Shown one piece after another: positions 44,849 to 56,730 of a stretch of DNA of 64,000 nt. The position numbers and the translations under genes were made by a program. The notes under the pieces were generated by a model. The model saw only the letters and a program-made list of their open reading frames with translations, was not told the DNA's origin and ran no database searches. Numbering within the stretch: the stretch's first letter is position 1; each line of letters starts with the position of its first letter. Source of the DNA: Tuctoria greenei (taxonomy: Eukaryota > Streptophyta > Magnoliopsida > Poales > Poaceae); the NCBI GenBank assembly GCA_036927565.1, contig JAYESD010000003.1, forward strand, positions 39,621,325 through 39,685,324, written 5' to 3'.

Positions 44849-45917
44849 ATGAATATGCTAATGATGAATACTAGAGCTTGGTGGTCCAATACATCGGGCA
44901 CGGGTTTACCCCTAGCAAAACCAGGATGATTCCCGCAAAGAGCCTGTGGCGTAACCGAATGTGGAGGAGTACGAAGGACGTGCAGGACTGTCACCTCTTG
45001 CCGCCTACCCCTACAACTTGTGGCTATACGAGACATCCAATGCTACTTAACTATATAAGCACCACGGTTACATGTTAAGTAAATGCCTTAAGAGCTGTAG
45101 TAAGTACCATCCTAAGATCATGACTAACCTAAACATTGTTGAACCAATGTTGGGACCAAGCACTAACATATTCATATTAACATGATAACTTGATAAGGGC
45201 ATTATAATCAGATCATTATAACATATACACCCAGCACATAAATGGACTCCACAATCAAATAAGAAATGATTTGCCCTAGTATATGAATAAAAAGAGACTA
45301 ATAATAATATTATTATAATGCATAAAGTCAAAAACAGAAAGAAAGATGCATGAGCCATACCTTTTCTAATCTGGACTTGGGACTAGAGGCTCCTCTCTAG
45401 AGCCTAATGTCCTAGAGAGAACTAGTGTATACAATGAGAGAATCCTTGAGTGATGTGTGTGAGAAGTGAAGCCTCTCCCCCCTATTTATACATGGAGTAG
45501 AGGTGGTTCCTGCCGTCTTTTGCGTGCGAATCAGTCTCCACTGACTTCAGGGCCCCAATGGGAGGCGAAACGTGTTGGCTGACCGGGTTTGGTGCCAAGA
45601 AGGCGTTGGCCGAGCCCCTGGTTCGGCCGACTTGGTCCTGGTGCCCCTCGGGGTGTGCTTCCTCCGAGTCACTGTCTGGTGGGTTCTAACCCCATCCCCG
45701 TGTGAATCGACATTGGATACCCTCGGATACATTTGGGAATGGGTCCATGGATCCAAGTTATGCTACATGTGATCGTGTCATTGGTCGACATGCACTATTT
45801 CTCCAAGTACATGTGAAATTATATTAAATCTAAAGATGATGTGTGTAAGAAAAATTTATTTCTTCACATAATTGAGTTATATTGATGGACGAAATTGGTA
45901 CATAACGATCATCAACA
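44849..45917 (-). repeat. Family-D LTR, minus strand
   Basis: On the minus strand it starts TGTTGATGATCG at 45,917 and matches 56,731-57,910 on the plus strand. A TATAAATAG box lies at 45,482-45,490. It contains a G+C-rich upstream part (45,540-45,720). It adjoins a purine-rich GCTTGGGGAAG tract, as a 3' LTR would. The LTR end is not preserved. Confidence 0.75.
45482..45490 (-). promoter_or_regulatory. TATA box of the minus-strand family-D LTR
   Basis: TATAAATAG on the minus strand, about 430 bases inside the LTR, followed by a CT-rich leader. Confidence 0.6.
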
Positions 45918-47378
45918 AACTTCCCCAAGCTTACCCTTTGCTCGTCCCAAAGCAAAGATAAAATCATATTGTTGATCAGGAGTTGCTATAATGTCCTATG
46001 TTTTAAGAGTACCAAGTGCACAACAAAATACTCTAGCTTTCATTGAATAAATTGGCTACGGTACCTGACCCCTTTTTCGTAGTCATTATGGAGTGTATGC
46101 CTCATCCTTTTCTTGGGCGGTTGAAGGATAGAGTAGAAATGTGAGCATGCATCACCTAATGTTCAAGCTTCACTAGAATTCCGAAGAGTTTCAAATGGTA
46201 TTAAGTTTAAGTTCCTCAAATGACGCTCTCAATCACTCCTATGTGGTAAGTGGTATTTATATCCTCATCAAAGCAATGGCTTTCTTGTCCAACATCTAAA
46301 TAAAGCTTATATGTGGAGCTTGGTAGAGGATAGAATAGGCAAATTTGAAACACATATATTGCTATGCCAAAAGACTAAGCCTTAGGAGAAAACAAATCAT
46401 ACTTTTGATCAAGATTTGTGCAAGTGTTATGCAATAAAGATAACTCCTTTATATGCACTCTATTTATGGTGAGGATGAAACATGGCTACTTTTTTTTTTC
46501 CTAATGCTCTTGCACATGAGCATGTATTTTATTTTTCTTTTCTTGTAGCCATGTCTTTTACTCCTCTTTTTCAAATATTTTGAAGAGAGTATTATGCATG
46601 AAAAATGTGGAGTATCTTTTGATGGTGAAATGGTATGATGGAATTTTGCTAACTTCTAGTGCAGAAATTTAGCATGTGCCCGTGAAATCTTGATTTTAAA
46701 AGCATGAAAAGATCCCCACATAGGTCTATACTTGTTTGACTAGGCTCAGTGTGAAGGAAAATAGCATATTCATGGGGTTTATCAAATTTGAATCATCATA
46801 TGGCTTTGGTAGGAATTTCTATCAAATGAGGAACTTTCATTTTAGAATTTCTCCAGAAAATCAAGTTTCACTTTTTAAGTAGGATTTTAGCAGCTCTTCT
46901 TACTATATAATATCTCACGACAACCTAGATTTGGATTAAGCTTTTCCAACCCACAAATTCCAAGTTTTAAGGCAAGAATATTCCAAGTCAATAAATGCAA
47001 TACTTGGAGAATACTAAGTTGTATACAAATGTCTAGGAAGAAATAAAACAAAGCAACTATTCATCATTTCAACTTATGCAAAGTAGAAATATTATTACCA
47101 CACATTTTATTAACCTAACCTATAGTACATGATTATTATTTTTTAGATGCAAAATGGGGTGTGATACAATTTACCTCAAGTGGGGGTCCTCCCCCAAGCT
47201 TGTTCTTCATCATTCTTTGTAATAAGGGTTGAACCCTTGATGACGGAAATATGCCATGAGGTCAGCCTGTTGTTGTTGCAGCATGGTGTTGATGTTGATG
47301 AACTGTGTTTCGATTTGTTGCCTTCAGTCGTGGGTATCTTGGATGTGGTCTTGAAGGTAGTTGAGGATGTGAGACCTA
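45918..47378 (-). mobile_element. Internal fragment of the family-D gypsy element (no pol)
   Basis: Next to the LTR lies a purine tract on the minus strand (GGGGAAGTT). Most of the rest is A/T-rich and non-coding. At the far end (47,170-47,378) the minus strand reads a short gag-like tail with Q-Q-Q-Q-A-D-L and A-Y-F-R-H-Q-G-F followed by a G-G-G-P-P segment. No protease, RT or integrase is present, so this is either a non-autonomous derivative or an internally deleted copy. Truncated by copia-2. Confidence 0.55.
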
Positions 47379-47380
47379 TG

Positions 47381-48984
47381 TGTTGAATACATTGGCAATT
47401 ATGTTAAAGTAAGAGTTTACATGTAAATTTTTTTAATATACCTGAGAAACCCACTTTGAATTGTCTGAACTTACGGGAACACACTTCGTACTGTCCAAAG
47501 TTGGTGCAAGTGAGCTGCACATGTTTTCTCTTTGGACTATCCGAACTTTTAATTTTATAATGCATAGTTGTTGTTTGGACTGTCCGAACTTTCTACATGC
47601 TGAAATATTCGTGTAGTTGCTATGTTTTTAACTTGCAATGTTTTAAACTTGCTTTTTGGCTTATGGGAAAGTTTTCTTAGTATTCATTTACTAAGTTTTT
47701 GATGTATTTTGGATGATTATGGAGATTATCTTTCTATGGTTTGCAACATGCTTATGTGAGGTGCTCAATAAGGTGTTGTGGTTTTCGGACTAACATGAGT
47801 CAAGTAGAGGGCTTGTGCTGAGAACAATTGGTTATTTATTCATGTGCAGGTGTTGCTTGAGGTCAAGACATGGCTGGTGATGGTGATCCATTGAACTTGT
47901 CTTAGAGAAAACATGAGGTTCAATAACCAAGTTTGGCAGGAATTGTGGTTGAGTTGATGAGGAGGTCACACAACATGTTTGGATCAAGAACAATGCATAA
48001 GAAGGTATTGTGAACATTGTTGGAAGGTGTTTGCACATCTGAAAGGGGTGCATGGACGTGGCAACATGATTCCAAGAAGTGATGAAGTGTTATGGGCGTG
48101 AAGAATTGGCCGGAAAGTTCCAACCGGCTTGATTATGCCTCAGGCTGCGGTTGAGGCGGTTATGACTCGTTTATGGGAAGTTTTGAGTTGGCTATGGTTA
48201 GATTTCGTGTTGGTCACGAAGTTGAGTTGTTTAGAAATTTATTGAACATTCCTAGGTGTTTGTAAGTATTAATTCCTTTATCTGCGTATGGAAGAGTCTT
48301 GAGCGGTTATGGAAAGTTTCGATTGAAATTGAGTAGGAGTGAGAGTCCTAGTTGGATTGGAGGTGCCTTAGGGCAGGTTATATAAGCAAGGGAGGCTAGA
48401 GCTCAGGAGAGCACGACTTGTGGCTGTTCCTTTTGTGTTTTTGGTGAATCAAATTCGTAGTTTAGAGGAGATTTCGTGTCTTGTTCGTCCGGCTTGTTTT
48501 CATCATGTATTTCTCGTCGAGTTTTTGCACAACACTACATTGCCTTGGTGTTTTTATCATAACTCTATTTTTTCATATCCAATTGACATGATTCTTTTGT
48601 GTTATTTTCAAAACTCAATTATATATCATCTACGAAAAATTACAGTCATTGTATTTGAGGTTTTTGATCTACACGAGTTTCTTTGTAGCATAGCAGATCT
48701 GATTTTAACTTGGGTAGCACAAATTGACCTTTGTTCAATCTTTTGTTCATAACCTGCGTTTTACTTGACGGTTTTTTGTAATTCTTGTTGTAGCATCTTC
48801 GTGACTTGATTATATATAATCTATACTAATTTTGTCATAGTTGAACACATTTAGATTAGTCGCACACACTGATTTCTCTAACAAATTGATTTCTCCCGAG
48901 TAGTTTTTGTAGCTTTCGTTAAAAAAGTTTTAATCTACCATTCATCCCCCGCTAGTAGCTTTTCACGTGCTCTTTGATCCTACA
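47381..48984 (+). repeat. Copia-2 5' LTR (start approximate)
   Basis: It ends TCCTACA at 48,984 just before the PBS. The probable start TGTTGAATAC at 47,381 is not confirmed by a second LTR. It contains four GGACTGTCCGAAC-like motifs (47,457-47,600), related to the palindromes of copia-1, and a TATATAA box at 48,379-48,385 followed by about 600 bases of leader. Confidence 0.65.
48379..48385 (+). promoter_or_regulatory. TATA box of the copia-2 LTR
   Basis: TATATAA followed by GCAAGGGAGG, upstream of the R/U5 part of the LTR. Confidence 0.6.
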
Positions 48985-48999
48985 ATTAGTATCAGATCC
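48985..48999 (+). promoter_or_regulatory. Copia-2 primer binding site (ATTAGTATCAGATCC)
   Basis: The same ATTAGTATCAGA start as copia-1, directly after the LTR. One or two bases differ from the tRNA-iMet complement. Confidence 0.75.
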
Positions 49000-49043
49000 A
49001 TGGCACTCTAATCTTTGTCATACATGTGTTTTCACTAATCAAA

Positions 49044-50262
49044 ATGGAGATGTACTCCGCAAAATCTTATGTGTTCGATGGTGTTGATTTTTAGGTTTCG
49101 AAGGCTCGTATGGATGCTTACATACAAGAGCAAGGCTTCACCATCTGGAAGATAGTCTACAAGTCCTTCAATGTGCCACCAAGTGATGAAGTTATGGCTG
49201 CAAATATGAGGGACGTCGACAACAACAACAAGGCACATAACTTGATCATACAAGGATTGACTCAAAGCGACTTCAATCATGTTGTACACCTTCGATCTGC
49301 ATAAGATGTGTGGAAATCGCTATGCGACTATCATGAAGGATTGAACACAATCAAGGAGGTACGACAAGACATGTTCAAGAAAGAATACATGCGATTCGAG
49401 ATGCAACCCGGTGAGTCAATAGATGACTTCTTTACTCATTTTTATAAAATTCTCAACAACTTGCATAGTGTCAATGTTAATATTTCAGATGCTAAGAATG
49501 CTAGGCAATTGTTAGGTGCATTAGACATGCCAATTCGGGAGATGAGAGTTACATCCATTCCACTGTCATGAGTACACTTACTTCAGATATGTTATATTCT
49601 AAGTTGAAAACTCATGAACTTGACAAAATTTCACGTAAAAACTGCCAACAAGTCTCTTGCATTTGTTTCACATCGTGACATGCCTAGTTCTAGTCAATCT
49701 TCATCATGTGGTATACTTGATTTGTTGTTTTCTCCAACCCTTAACTAGATTGAATAGTTTCAAGTGGAGGAGCTAGCACTTCTCTCTACTCGATTCTCAA
49801 AAGCATTGCAAGATGTGAGAACTCGAAGAATAGAAAGTGGTGGTTCACAGCATTGCTTCGAATCCGGAAGGATAGGCATTTTTGTACAGATTGCACTAAC
49901 CTTTAAGGTCCTACTACCTGTGATGAAAAGCAAAATAAGTTAAAGTCCTCTCCTGGCAATAACAACAAGAAAATGAAGACTTTCAAAAAACAGAAAGTGA
50001 TGAAACACATTCTCTCCACGCTCCTAGATAACAACTCGAGCGATGTGGACTCCAGGAATGATGAAGACGAAGACAAGTTGGCAACTATGTGTTTCATGGC
50101 AAGCAACTCAAGATCAAGTATGGAGGAAGTAGAACACAACAGGGACAATGAAGAGGTATGTTCCACTTGTGAAGAAATGTGTGATGCTATTCCTCATGCC
50201 ACTATTGTACTTAAGAAAAGGACAAAAACCTTAGGGACAATGCTGTTAAAATTGAAACACTA
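49044..50262 (+). pseudogene. Copia-2 Gag
   Basis: Starts at ATG 49,044 (M-E-M-Y-S). TAG at 49,092 stands where the family has Trp, and TAA at about 49,302 follows. A UBN2-type capsid region follows (W-K-S-L-C-D-Y-H-E-G, then M-Q-P-G-E-S-I-D-D-F-F near 49,420), then a stop at 49,569. The zinc knuckle near 49,855-49,900 is reduced to its last part (H-F-C-T-D-C), the first Cys pair being lost. A Lys/Asp-rich C-terminal part is open at 49,973-50,260. Confidence 0.75.
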
Positions 50263-51343
50263 GAATCTGGAATTAATCGGTCAAAATCTTTGATTCCTAG
50301 TGATGATTATTGTTCCTCATGTGAACTCATATATGAACAATTGTCCTCTTTAAGATGTGCACACAGCTCCACACTTGATAAACTTGAACTTGAATAGAGA
50401 AGAACAAAAAGCTTGATGCACTTAATGATAAAAAAATAAAAGATGTTAGCTATTCTACAATTGATTTGCATTGTTCAAGCTGCGATTATTTTAATAAGAA
50501 ACTACCTGATGCTAGGAATGAGATTTCTATTTTGAACAATGTTTTACATTCTCATGAAGTTAATTTTTGTTCTAATTGCAAACTAAAAGCAAAAATTTCA
50601 TGTGAAAACTTCCTAGACTTGTCTGAGAAACTTGATGACATGCATAGGACACAAGCGGTTTTGTAGTGGGAATAAGAATCTAAACTTGCTCCTGAATTCT
50701 TCTAAGACTTGCAATCATAAAACTGGTTTAGGTTTTGATTCTCATACTCATGCTAACTCATATCCACCTAAAGTTTTTAAGTCACTAGAAAGTGGCTTAA
50801 TTCAAATAGTTCCTAAACAAAAAGAGGTGGTTTTTAGGTCAGCAGGGGAGTTGTCTCATTCGGGTGCTAACACACATGTTGCTTGCTCTTCTAGACATGA
50901 ACATAAGCTTAAATCTCATTGTACCTACTATGATAGAATTGGTCATGTCATAGATTTTTGTTATATACTAGCTAAACAAGAAAAGAAGCAAAGAATGCTA
51001 GCTAGATCATGTATCAACCAAGCAAAACATGTTGCACGTGCTGAACCGAATGTTAGGAACTTGCAGCCCGCTGTGATGAGTCAAAAACATGCAATTTTTG
51101 CTCCCAAACCTACTGTTTTTCATGCTACACAAAACATAGCTTGTAGGATAGTAGTTGGATGCAAGAATTCACAAATTTGACTCATAAACCTGCTGTTTTA
51201 TCTCAGCTTTTTGTGTTATTCCTTGTGGATGTCGTGTGACTCAGTATTAGATTCCTAAATGCCTTTTGACTAACACCAGTATTGAGTCATCAAAGTATTG
51301 TGCTTCTATGTAGATTACACGCTTGAGAAAGGAGAACTTTTAG
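50263..51343 (+). pseudogene. Copia-2 Gag-to-protease linker
   Basis: Broken frames (50,466-50,664 and 50,632-51,177) with C-S-S-C and C-S-N-C pairs and Leu/Lys/Glu-rich helices, as seen in long SIRE-type Gag tails. A cysteine/histidine pattern at about 50,915-50,950 (H-C-T-Y-Y, H-V-I-D-F-C) could be a decayed second knuckle. No enzymatic domain. Confidence 0.5.
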
Positions 51344-52600
51344 CTTGTAGATTCAGGTTGCTCATGCCACATGACTGGTAACAAAAAATGGTTCTCTCTA
51401 TCTTTCTGTTACATGTAGAGAATGTTACTTTTGACGATAATTCTACAACTCTTATAATTGCTAAGGTTTCTGTTAGAGTTAATAATCACTACACCTTAAA
51501 AGATGTGGCACTTGTTCAAATTTTGAAATACAATTTGCTCTCAATTTCACAACTGCTAGATGAAAATCTTAGAGTTAGTTTCACTAAAAATTGCTGCAAG
51601 GTTGTAAATTCAAATGGTGAGCTTATGTTTAACATGTCTCGGTTTGGAAGAGTTTTTAAAGATGATTTTGATATGTCATCCTCTAAGCATAGGTATCTAG
51701 CTGCTAATGAATCAAAAAACTTATATTTTTGGCATTGCAGACTTGGTCACGTAGGCTTTGGTTAACTCACACGTGTTAGAGCTTTTGATCGCATACGTGG
51801 GCTATCTAAGCTTAAAGGAGACAAAGAGATTGTTCGCTCTTCTTGTAGATATGCTAAGATGGTTGTAGGTTCACATGCTCCACTCACAATAACCATGAAA
51901 ATAGCACCGGCACAACTTTTACACTTTGACATCGTAGGTCCTTCACGTGTTCAATCTTTTGGAGGTAAGTGGTATGTGCTTGTAATTGTAGATGAGTATT
52001 TTAGATACTCTTGGGATTACTTTAAGGCACCTAAGAATGAAGCTTTTAGTCACTTTAGAAGTTTAGTTCATAGACTTTCTCTTGAACACCCAGGATCTTT
52101 AAAAGCAATTAGAAGTGATAATAGAACCGAATTTAAAAACTAATAATTTGATCACTTTTGTTTGAAAATGGAATAGATCATCAATTTTCTTCACCTTGTG
52201 TACCCCAACAAAATAATGTTGTAGAAAGAAAGAACATGACTTTAGTTGAGATGGCTAGGACTATGCTTCAAACGCCTAGGATGTTTTGGGCAGATGCGAT
52301 TGCAACAACTTGGTATGTCTCAAATCTCGTTTACTTGCAAGCTAAGCTTAGAAAAACCCCATATGAGCTTCGGTTTGGACATAGGCCTAGTGTCACACAC
52401 TTTAGGGTCCTCTGTTGCAAATGCTTTGTTAAGAAACATGGTAATCTTGATAAATTTGAAGCTAGATCTGTTGATGGCCCGTTTCTTGGTTATCCGACTC
52501 ATACTAGAGGCTACCGTGTGCTTTCACTTGACACTAACAAAATTGTGGAGACTTTTGAGGTTTATTTTGATGAAACTATCCCATGTACCAACTCTAATAT
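51344..52600 (+). pseudogene. Copia-2 protease and integrase
   Basis: Protease L-V-D-S-G-C-S-C-H-M-T-G at 51,344-51,379. The pre-integrase finger is near 51,728 (F-W-H-C-R-L-G-H-V-G) with TAA at 51,763. The integrase core has L-H-F-D-I-V-G-P near 51,925, S-D-N-R-T-E-F near 52,120 (usual Gly is Arg), two stops at 52,141-52,146 with a frame change, then Q-Q-N-N-V-V-E-R-K-N near 52,215, so all three catalytic acids remain. The rest of integrase is open to 52,600. Many missense changes; non-functional. Confidence 0.82.
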
Positions 52601-53620
52601 TGCAGGTCAAGATGCATATCCACAAGGAGAGAGTCTTTTCATTGAAGAGGAGAAAGATGTGGTGTTGCTGCACGAAAATTCAAAAGCGAACAATGGCGTT
52701 CTGGCCCCTGATTTTGATCTACAACCAGCACCAATGACTACTATTGCTAGTCCAGATCATCCTCAAGCTATGAGCTCTTTGGTTGATTATGAACATGAAG
52801 AACAAGGAGATTTTGAAGTGTCTACTCCCCTCCGAATCCTCAAAACTCATTCTCCACAACAGAATATTGGAAGCTTGCACGAACGAGTCACACGGTCCAT
52901 GTTTTTCGATCCCAACTCTCACGCTCATTCTGCTTTTGTTGCTTCTTTTGAACCCAAAGATATATCACACGCACTCACTCATGAATCTTGGATCATTGCC
53001 ATGCAAGAAGAGTTAGAAAACATTCAAAGAAATAATTTTTGGAAACTTGTACCTCCACCTCAAGGTCACACATTGATCGGAACTAAATGGGTGTTTAAAA
53101 AGAAACAAAGTAAGGATGGGGTAGTGGTTAGGAATAAAGCTGGGTTGGTTGCTCAAAGTTTCACACAAGTTGAAGGTTTATATTTTGATGAAACTTTTTT
53201 TTCCTGTTGCTAGATTAGAAGACATGAAATTTTGTTAGCATTTGCAGTATCCAAACGTTTCAAGTTATATCAAATAGATGTTAAAAGTGTTTTCCTCAAT
53301 GGCTACATAGATGAGGAGGTTTATGTTAAGCAACCACCAGGTTTTAAAAAATCCAGATTTTCCTAATCATGATAGTTTAAAAACAGTCTTACTTGAAAAA
53401 GGGTTTACCATGGGCAAAGTAGATAAAACTCTTTTTGTGCTTCAAAACGGCAATGACTCACTATTCGTTCAAGTGTGTGTGGATGATATTACTTTGGTAA
53501 TGCTTCTCATGATCTTGTGTCCTAGTTCTCAACTATGATTAGTTCAAAATTTGAGATGAGTATGATGGGAGAACTCACTTACTTTTTGGGGCTGCAAATC
53601 AAATAAGGAGGGTACCTTTG
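52601..53620 (+). pseudogene. Copia-2 reverse transcriptase
   Basis: A linker (acidic, then R-V-T-R-S near 52,890) precedes RT: W-I-I-A-M-Q-E-E-L near 52,995, L-I-G-T-K-W-V-F-K near 53,075. A frameshift in a T run near 53,200 and a stop break the palm. Y-Q-I-D-V-K is at about 53,270, and the active site reads V-C-V-D-D near 53,475, so the Tyr of YVDD is Cys. Further frame changes surround 53,345 and 53,500-53,600. Confidence 0.82.
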
Positions 53621-54417
53621 TGCATCAAATGAAGTATACGAAAGATCTCCTTAGGCGTTTCAACATGGAAAAAAGCAAGCCTCTTCGAACACCAATGGGA
53701 ACAACAACAACACTTGAAGTTGATGAAAATGGTGAACCCACTGATCAAAAAGAATATCAAAGCATGATCGGATCACCTTTGTACCTCGCGGCATCAAGAC
53801 CGGACATACAATTCAGCGTATGTCTTTGTGCAAGATTTCAAGATTTCCCACGCGCTTCACATTGTCAAGCCGTCAAAAGGATTCTCAGGTATTTACATGG
53901 AACTCAAGAATTCGGCATTTTTCTTCCTTCTTCCTCATCCGTTACTTTGAAAGCCTTTTTCTATGTTGATTTTGGAGGTTGTAGGATTGATATGAGAAGA
54001 GGTGTTGTCATTTTTTCGTAACTCACTTGTTGCTTGGTCCCCTGAAAAACAAAGTTCAGTTGCACAATCCATGACTGTATCGGAATATGCAGTTGTTGCT
54101 AGCACTTGCTCTCGAATTCTTTGGGTTGTTCAAACACTTAAGGACTATGTGGTTGAACTAAATAGTGTTCCACTTTTTTTGTGATAACACTAGTGCCATT
54201 TGCATTGCTAAAAACCTCGTGCAACATTCTAGAACAAAGCACATTGATATTTGGTATTACTTTCTCAGTGATAATGTTGAAAAAAGGAAACATTGTGCTT
54301 CACCGTGTAGACACCAAACAACAATTGGTTTACATTTTCACAAAACCTTTGGATTTCACTTGTTTTTCATTCATTCGTAGTGAAATAGGTGTTATGCATC
54401 CTCATGGCTTAAATTGA
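53621..54417 (+). pseudogene. Copia-2 RNase H and pol end
   Basis: M-K-Y-T-K-D-L-L and S-M-I-G-S-P-L-Y-L-A-A-S-R-P-D-I are open at 53,620-54,018. The first active-site strand is degraded (F-Y-V-D-F-G-G-C). After a frame change come V-S-E-Y-A-V-V (54,080) and, after another, C-D-N-T-S-A near 54,178 and H-S-R-T-K-H-I-D-I near 54,230. The final frame ends at 54,415-54,417. Confidence 0.8.
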
Positions 54418-55122
54418 GTGAGAGTTTTGCAACTTGGAAAGTCTATATGTGAATCTTAAATTAAAAGATAATATGAGCATATTACTTTATACATATATGA
54501 CTTTGTGATTCTTTTTACACAGTGAAAGTTCTTACTACACTACTCGTGTTACATTTTGTAGTTTTTACAATGACTAGTAATTTGAAATATTACTTACACT
54601 AAATCTGGTCATGATTGAACTTTCTTACTGTTTTGAACATGTTGCATGCTCGCAAGTGATTTTAATCATGAAAAATTAATCAATCAATAGCCCACATGTT
54701 GAGCTTTTATGATCAAATGAAAAATCAGAAAAGATCAAAAGAATATGCATGCATCACACTTCTTTTAAGATTGCATATCATTGCACTTTGATATGAACTT
54801 GGAAGGAGTTGTGTATGACTAAAATCATGTCCTTAAGCTTCTGATTGTCAAAATATATAAGCTTAGCTTGGTTGGTTAGAATAAAGCAGATATTGCATAG
54901 AATCTCTTGCAAAGTTCATATAATTTAAATTCGTGCTTTAAAAGATAATAGAAACAGCAATGCGTCATGCTTTCAAGTTTTGAAATACTTGAGACAGAGA
55001 GATCATGAGTTGCTTAAATAAAAATTCCACTTGATCTCTAGCATGGCTTACACTACTTTATGTACTTCATTGATGTGATAGTGTAAGTTACATGATAGTA
55101 TGGATTGGATGAGCTTTGTTTT
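54418..55122 (+). other. Copia-2 3' untranslated region, truncated
   Basis: A/T-rich sequence without genes. No match to the 5' LTR (47,381-48,984) is visible, so the 3' LTR is missing, cut off where the family-E LTR begins at 55,123. Confidence 0.5.
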
Positions 55123-55215
55123 TGTAACACCCTCATTTTTAGTATCATGCATTGCATATATTCTCATGCATAAATCAATGAGTAGAACAAAGGAAGGAAA
55201 AATAAAAGATAAAAC

Positions 55216-55323
<108 letters not shown>

Positions 55324-55635
55324 GTAATAAGAAAAATAAATGAGAATATTGAACAAAAGAACAGAAAATAAAAATAAAGAAAGGAAGAATAAACATATGT
55401 AGAAAAAATAATAGGAAAGGGATAAGTATAAAAAATAATAATATATAGACAATAAAATATAAAAAAATAATATAAAGAAAAGAAACAAATCAACCGAGCG
55501 GCACCAGAGAGTTGGCTGACTCGGAACCAAGCGGGGCTCTCGGGGGCGCGCTCCTGGTGCCATGCCCGCTCGGGACACCCCGATGACTGGGTACCGAGTC
55601 CCATTGGAACTTAGCCCCGTGGCCTTGCCACCGCC

Positions 55636-55642
55636 TATATAA
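55636..55642 (+). promoter_or_regulatory. TATA box of the family-E LTR
   Basis: TATATAA within CCGCCTATATAAGGCC, preceded by G+C-rich sequence and followed about 170 bases later by an ATG. Confidence 0.65.
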
Positions 55643-55812
55643 GGCCCTGGTGCCCTTATGTAACTTCTGACACGATAGAAAGAAAAACGCCCATAAGCTT
55701 TACTCTCGTAAGCGCCGCCAGAAAGAAAGGAAGAAGGGGGCCAAAGTCGTAGCGCCAAGGAACAAAAAAAAAGGGTCCACCAGGGAGAAGAGGAGGAAGA
55801 GAAGGGCGTCCA

Positions 55813-56007
55813 ATGGAGATCGTCGCGCCGTCGTCGTCTCTTCGTCGGAAGATTGCTGCACCGTCTTTTTCTTCTACTCTACGCCTCCATCCCACTTTCA
55901 ACGAAGCCGCTGCACCTACGGTACATAATTTTTCCGATTTGAATTTTCACAATGGAATAGATCTATTACCCAAAATAAAATTTGTAGTCACATATATTTT
56001 ATTTTAG
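55813..56007 (+). other. Short ORF in the family-E LTR, downstream of the TATA box
   Basis: 64 codons, M-E-I-V-A-P-S-S-S-L-R-R-K start, Ser/Ala-rich. A GTACAT donor-like site at about 55,920 and a GAGCAG acceptor-like site at about 56,198 could join it to the next open tract, but the phases do not agree in this copy. Function unknown. Confidence 0.3.
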
Positions 56008-56188
56008 CAACAAACAATCATCACTAAAACCCCGTAAACTTGCATGAACACATTTGAACTAGTTGCACATATTTAGTAAACAACCGTAGATAATTAATTA
56101 TGAAACTTTGCATGCATTCATGTCATTGCATATTAAGTAATATGGGTGAATTGTATTGATTTGCATGTGTTTTCTTGTATGTGTGTGA

Positions 56189-56296
56189 TCGCGAGCAGAG
56201 GGGCGTGCTCAACATGTTGTGTACGAGGATTTTCAGAACCAAGACTTCAAAGCGCTTGAACAACCCTACCCGTCGAAGCAAGGAAAGTATCCTTGA
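56189..56296 (+). other. LTR-embedded peptide-like tract in family E
   Basis: Open frame of about 35 codons without ATG, with Y-E-D-F-Q-N-Q-D-F, Q-P-Y-P-S-K-Q-G-K-Y and a stop. Its acidic start followed by a Q-P-x-x-K motif is like the small-ORF tract in the gypsy-1 and gypsy-2 LTRs, though the sequences are not alignable by eye. Translation is unproven. Confidence 0.3.
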
Positions 56297-56730
56297 ATAT
56301 ATTGAAACTATGGTTTTAAATATATTTTTTTGGGAAACTGCATGCTTGTGTTAACTTGATGGGAAACCCACGGTAGGAGTTTACTAGTGATTGTGTGTCA
56401 CTCCTAGTCGCCGGGATATACATGATGAGTCGGGTATGGGTATTTTTTTCTTTTTCGCGCTGCATCACTACATGGGTTATGGGTAACTTTACTAATATGC
56501 TTAACAACTTTAATTACAAGGACTAATGATGGTAATCGGATTATGACTATTTTAGTAACATGAAACTTAGGTGATCAAACCAAGCATGGTTATGTGGAAT
56601 GGGTTGGATGGTATGGTGGTTTTGCTTGCCTTAGATCTAAGGACCGGTTCGTGCAAGAATATGCCAGGACAACAGTGCCACCGCAAGACCAAGTATGGGT
56701 GCGGCTTAGCAAATTAATTAGGTGTATTGT

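Noticed and set aside
47381..55122. Complete copia-2 with two LTRs
   Set aside because: No second copy of the 5' LTR could be found after 54,417, and no TSD could be assigned.
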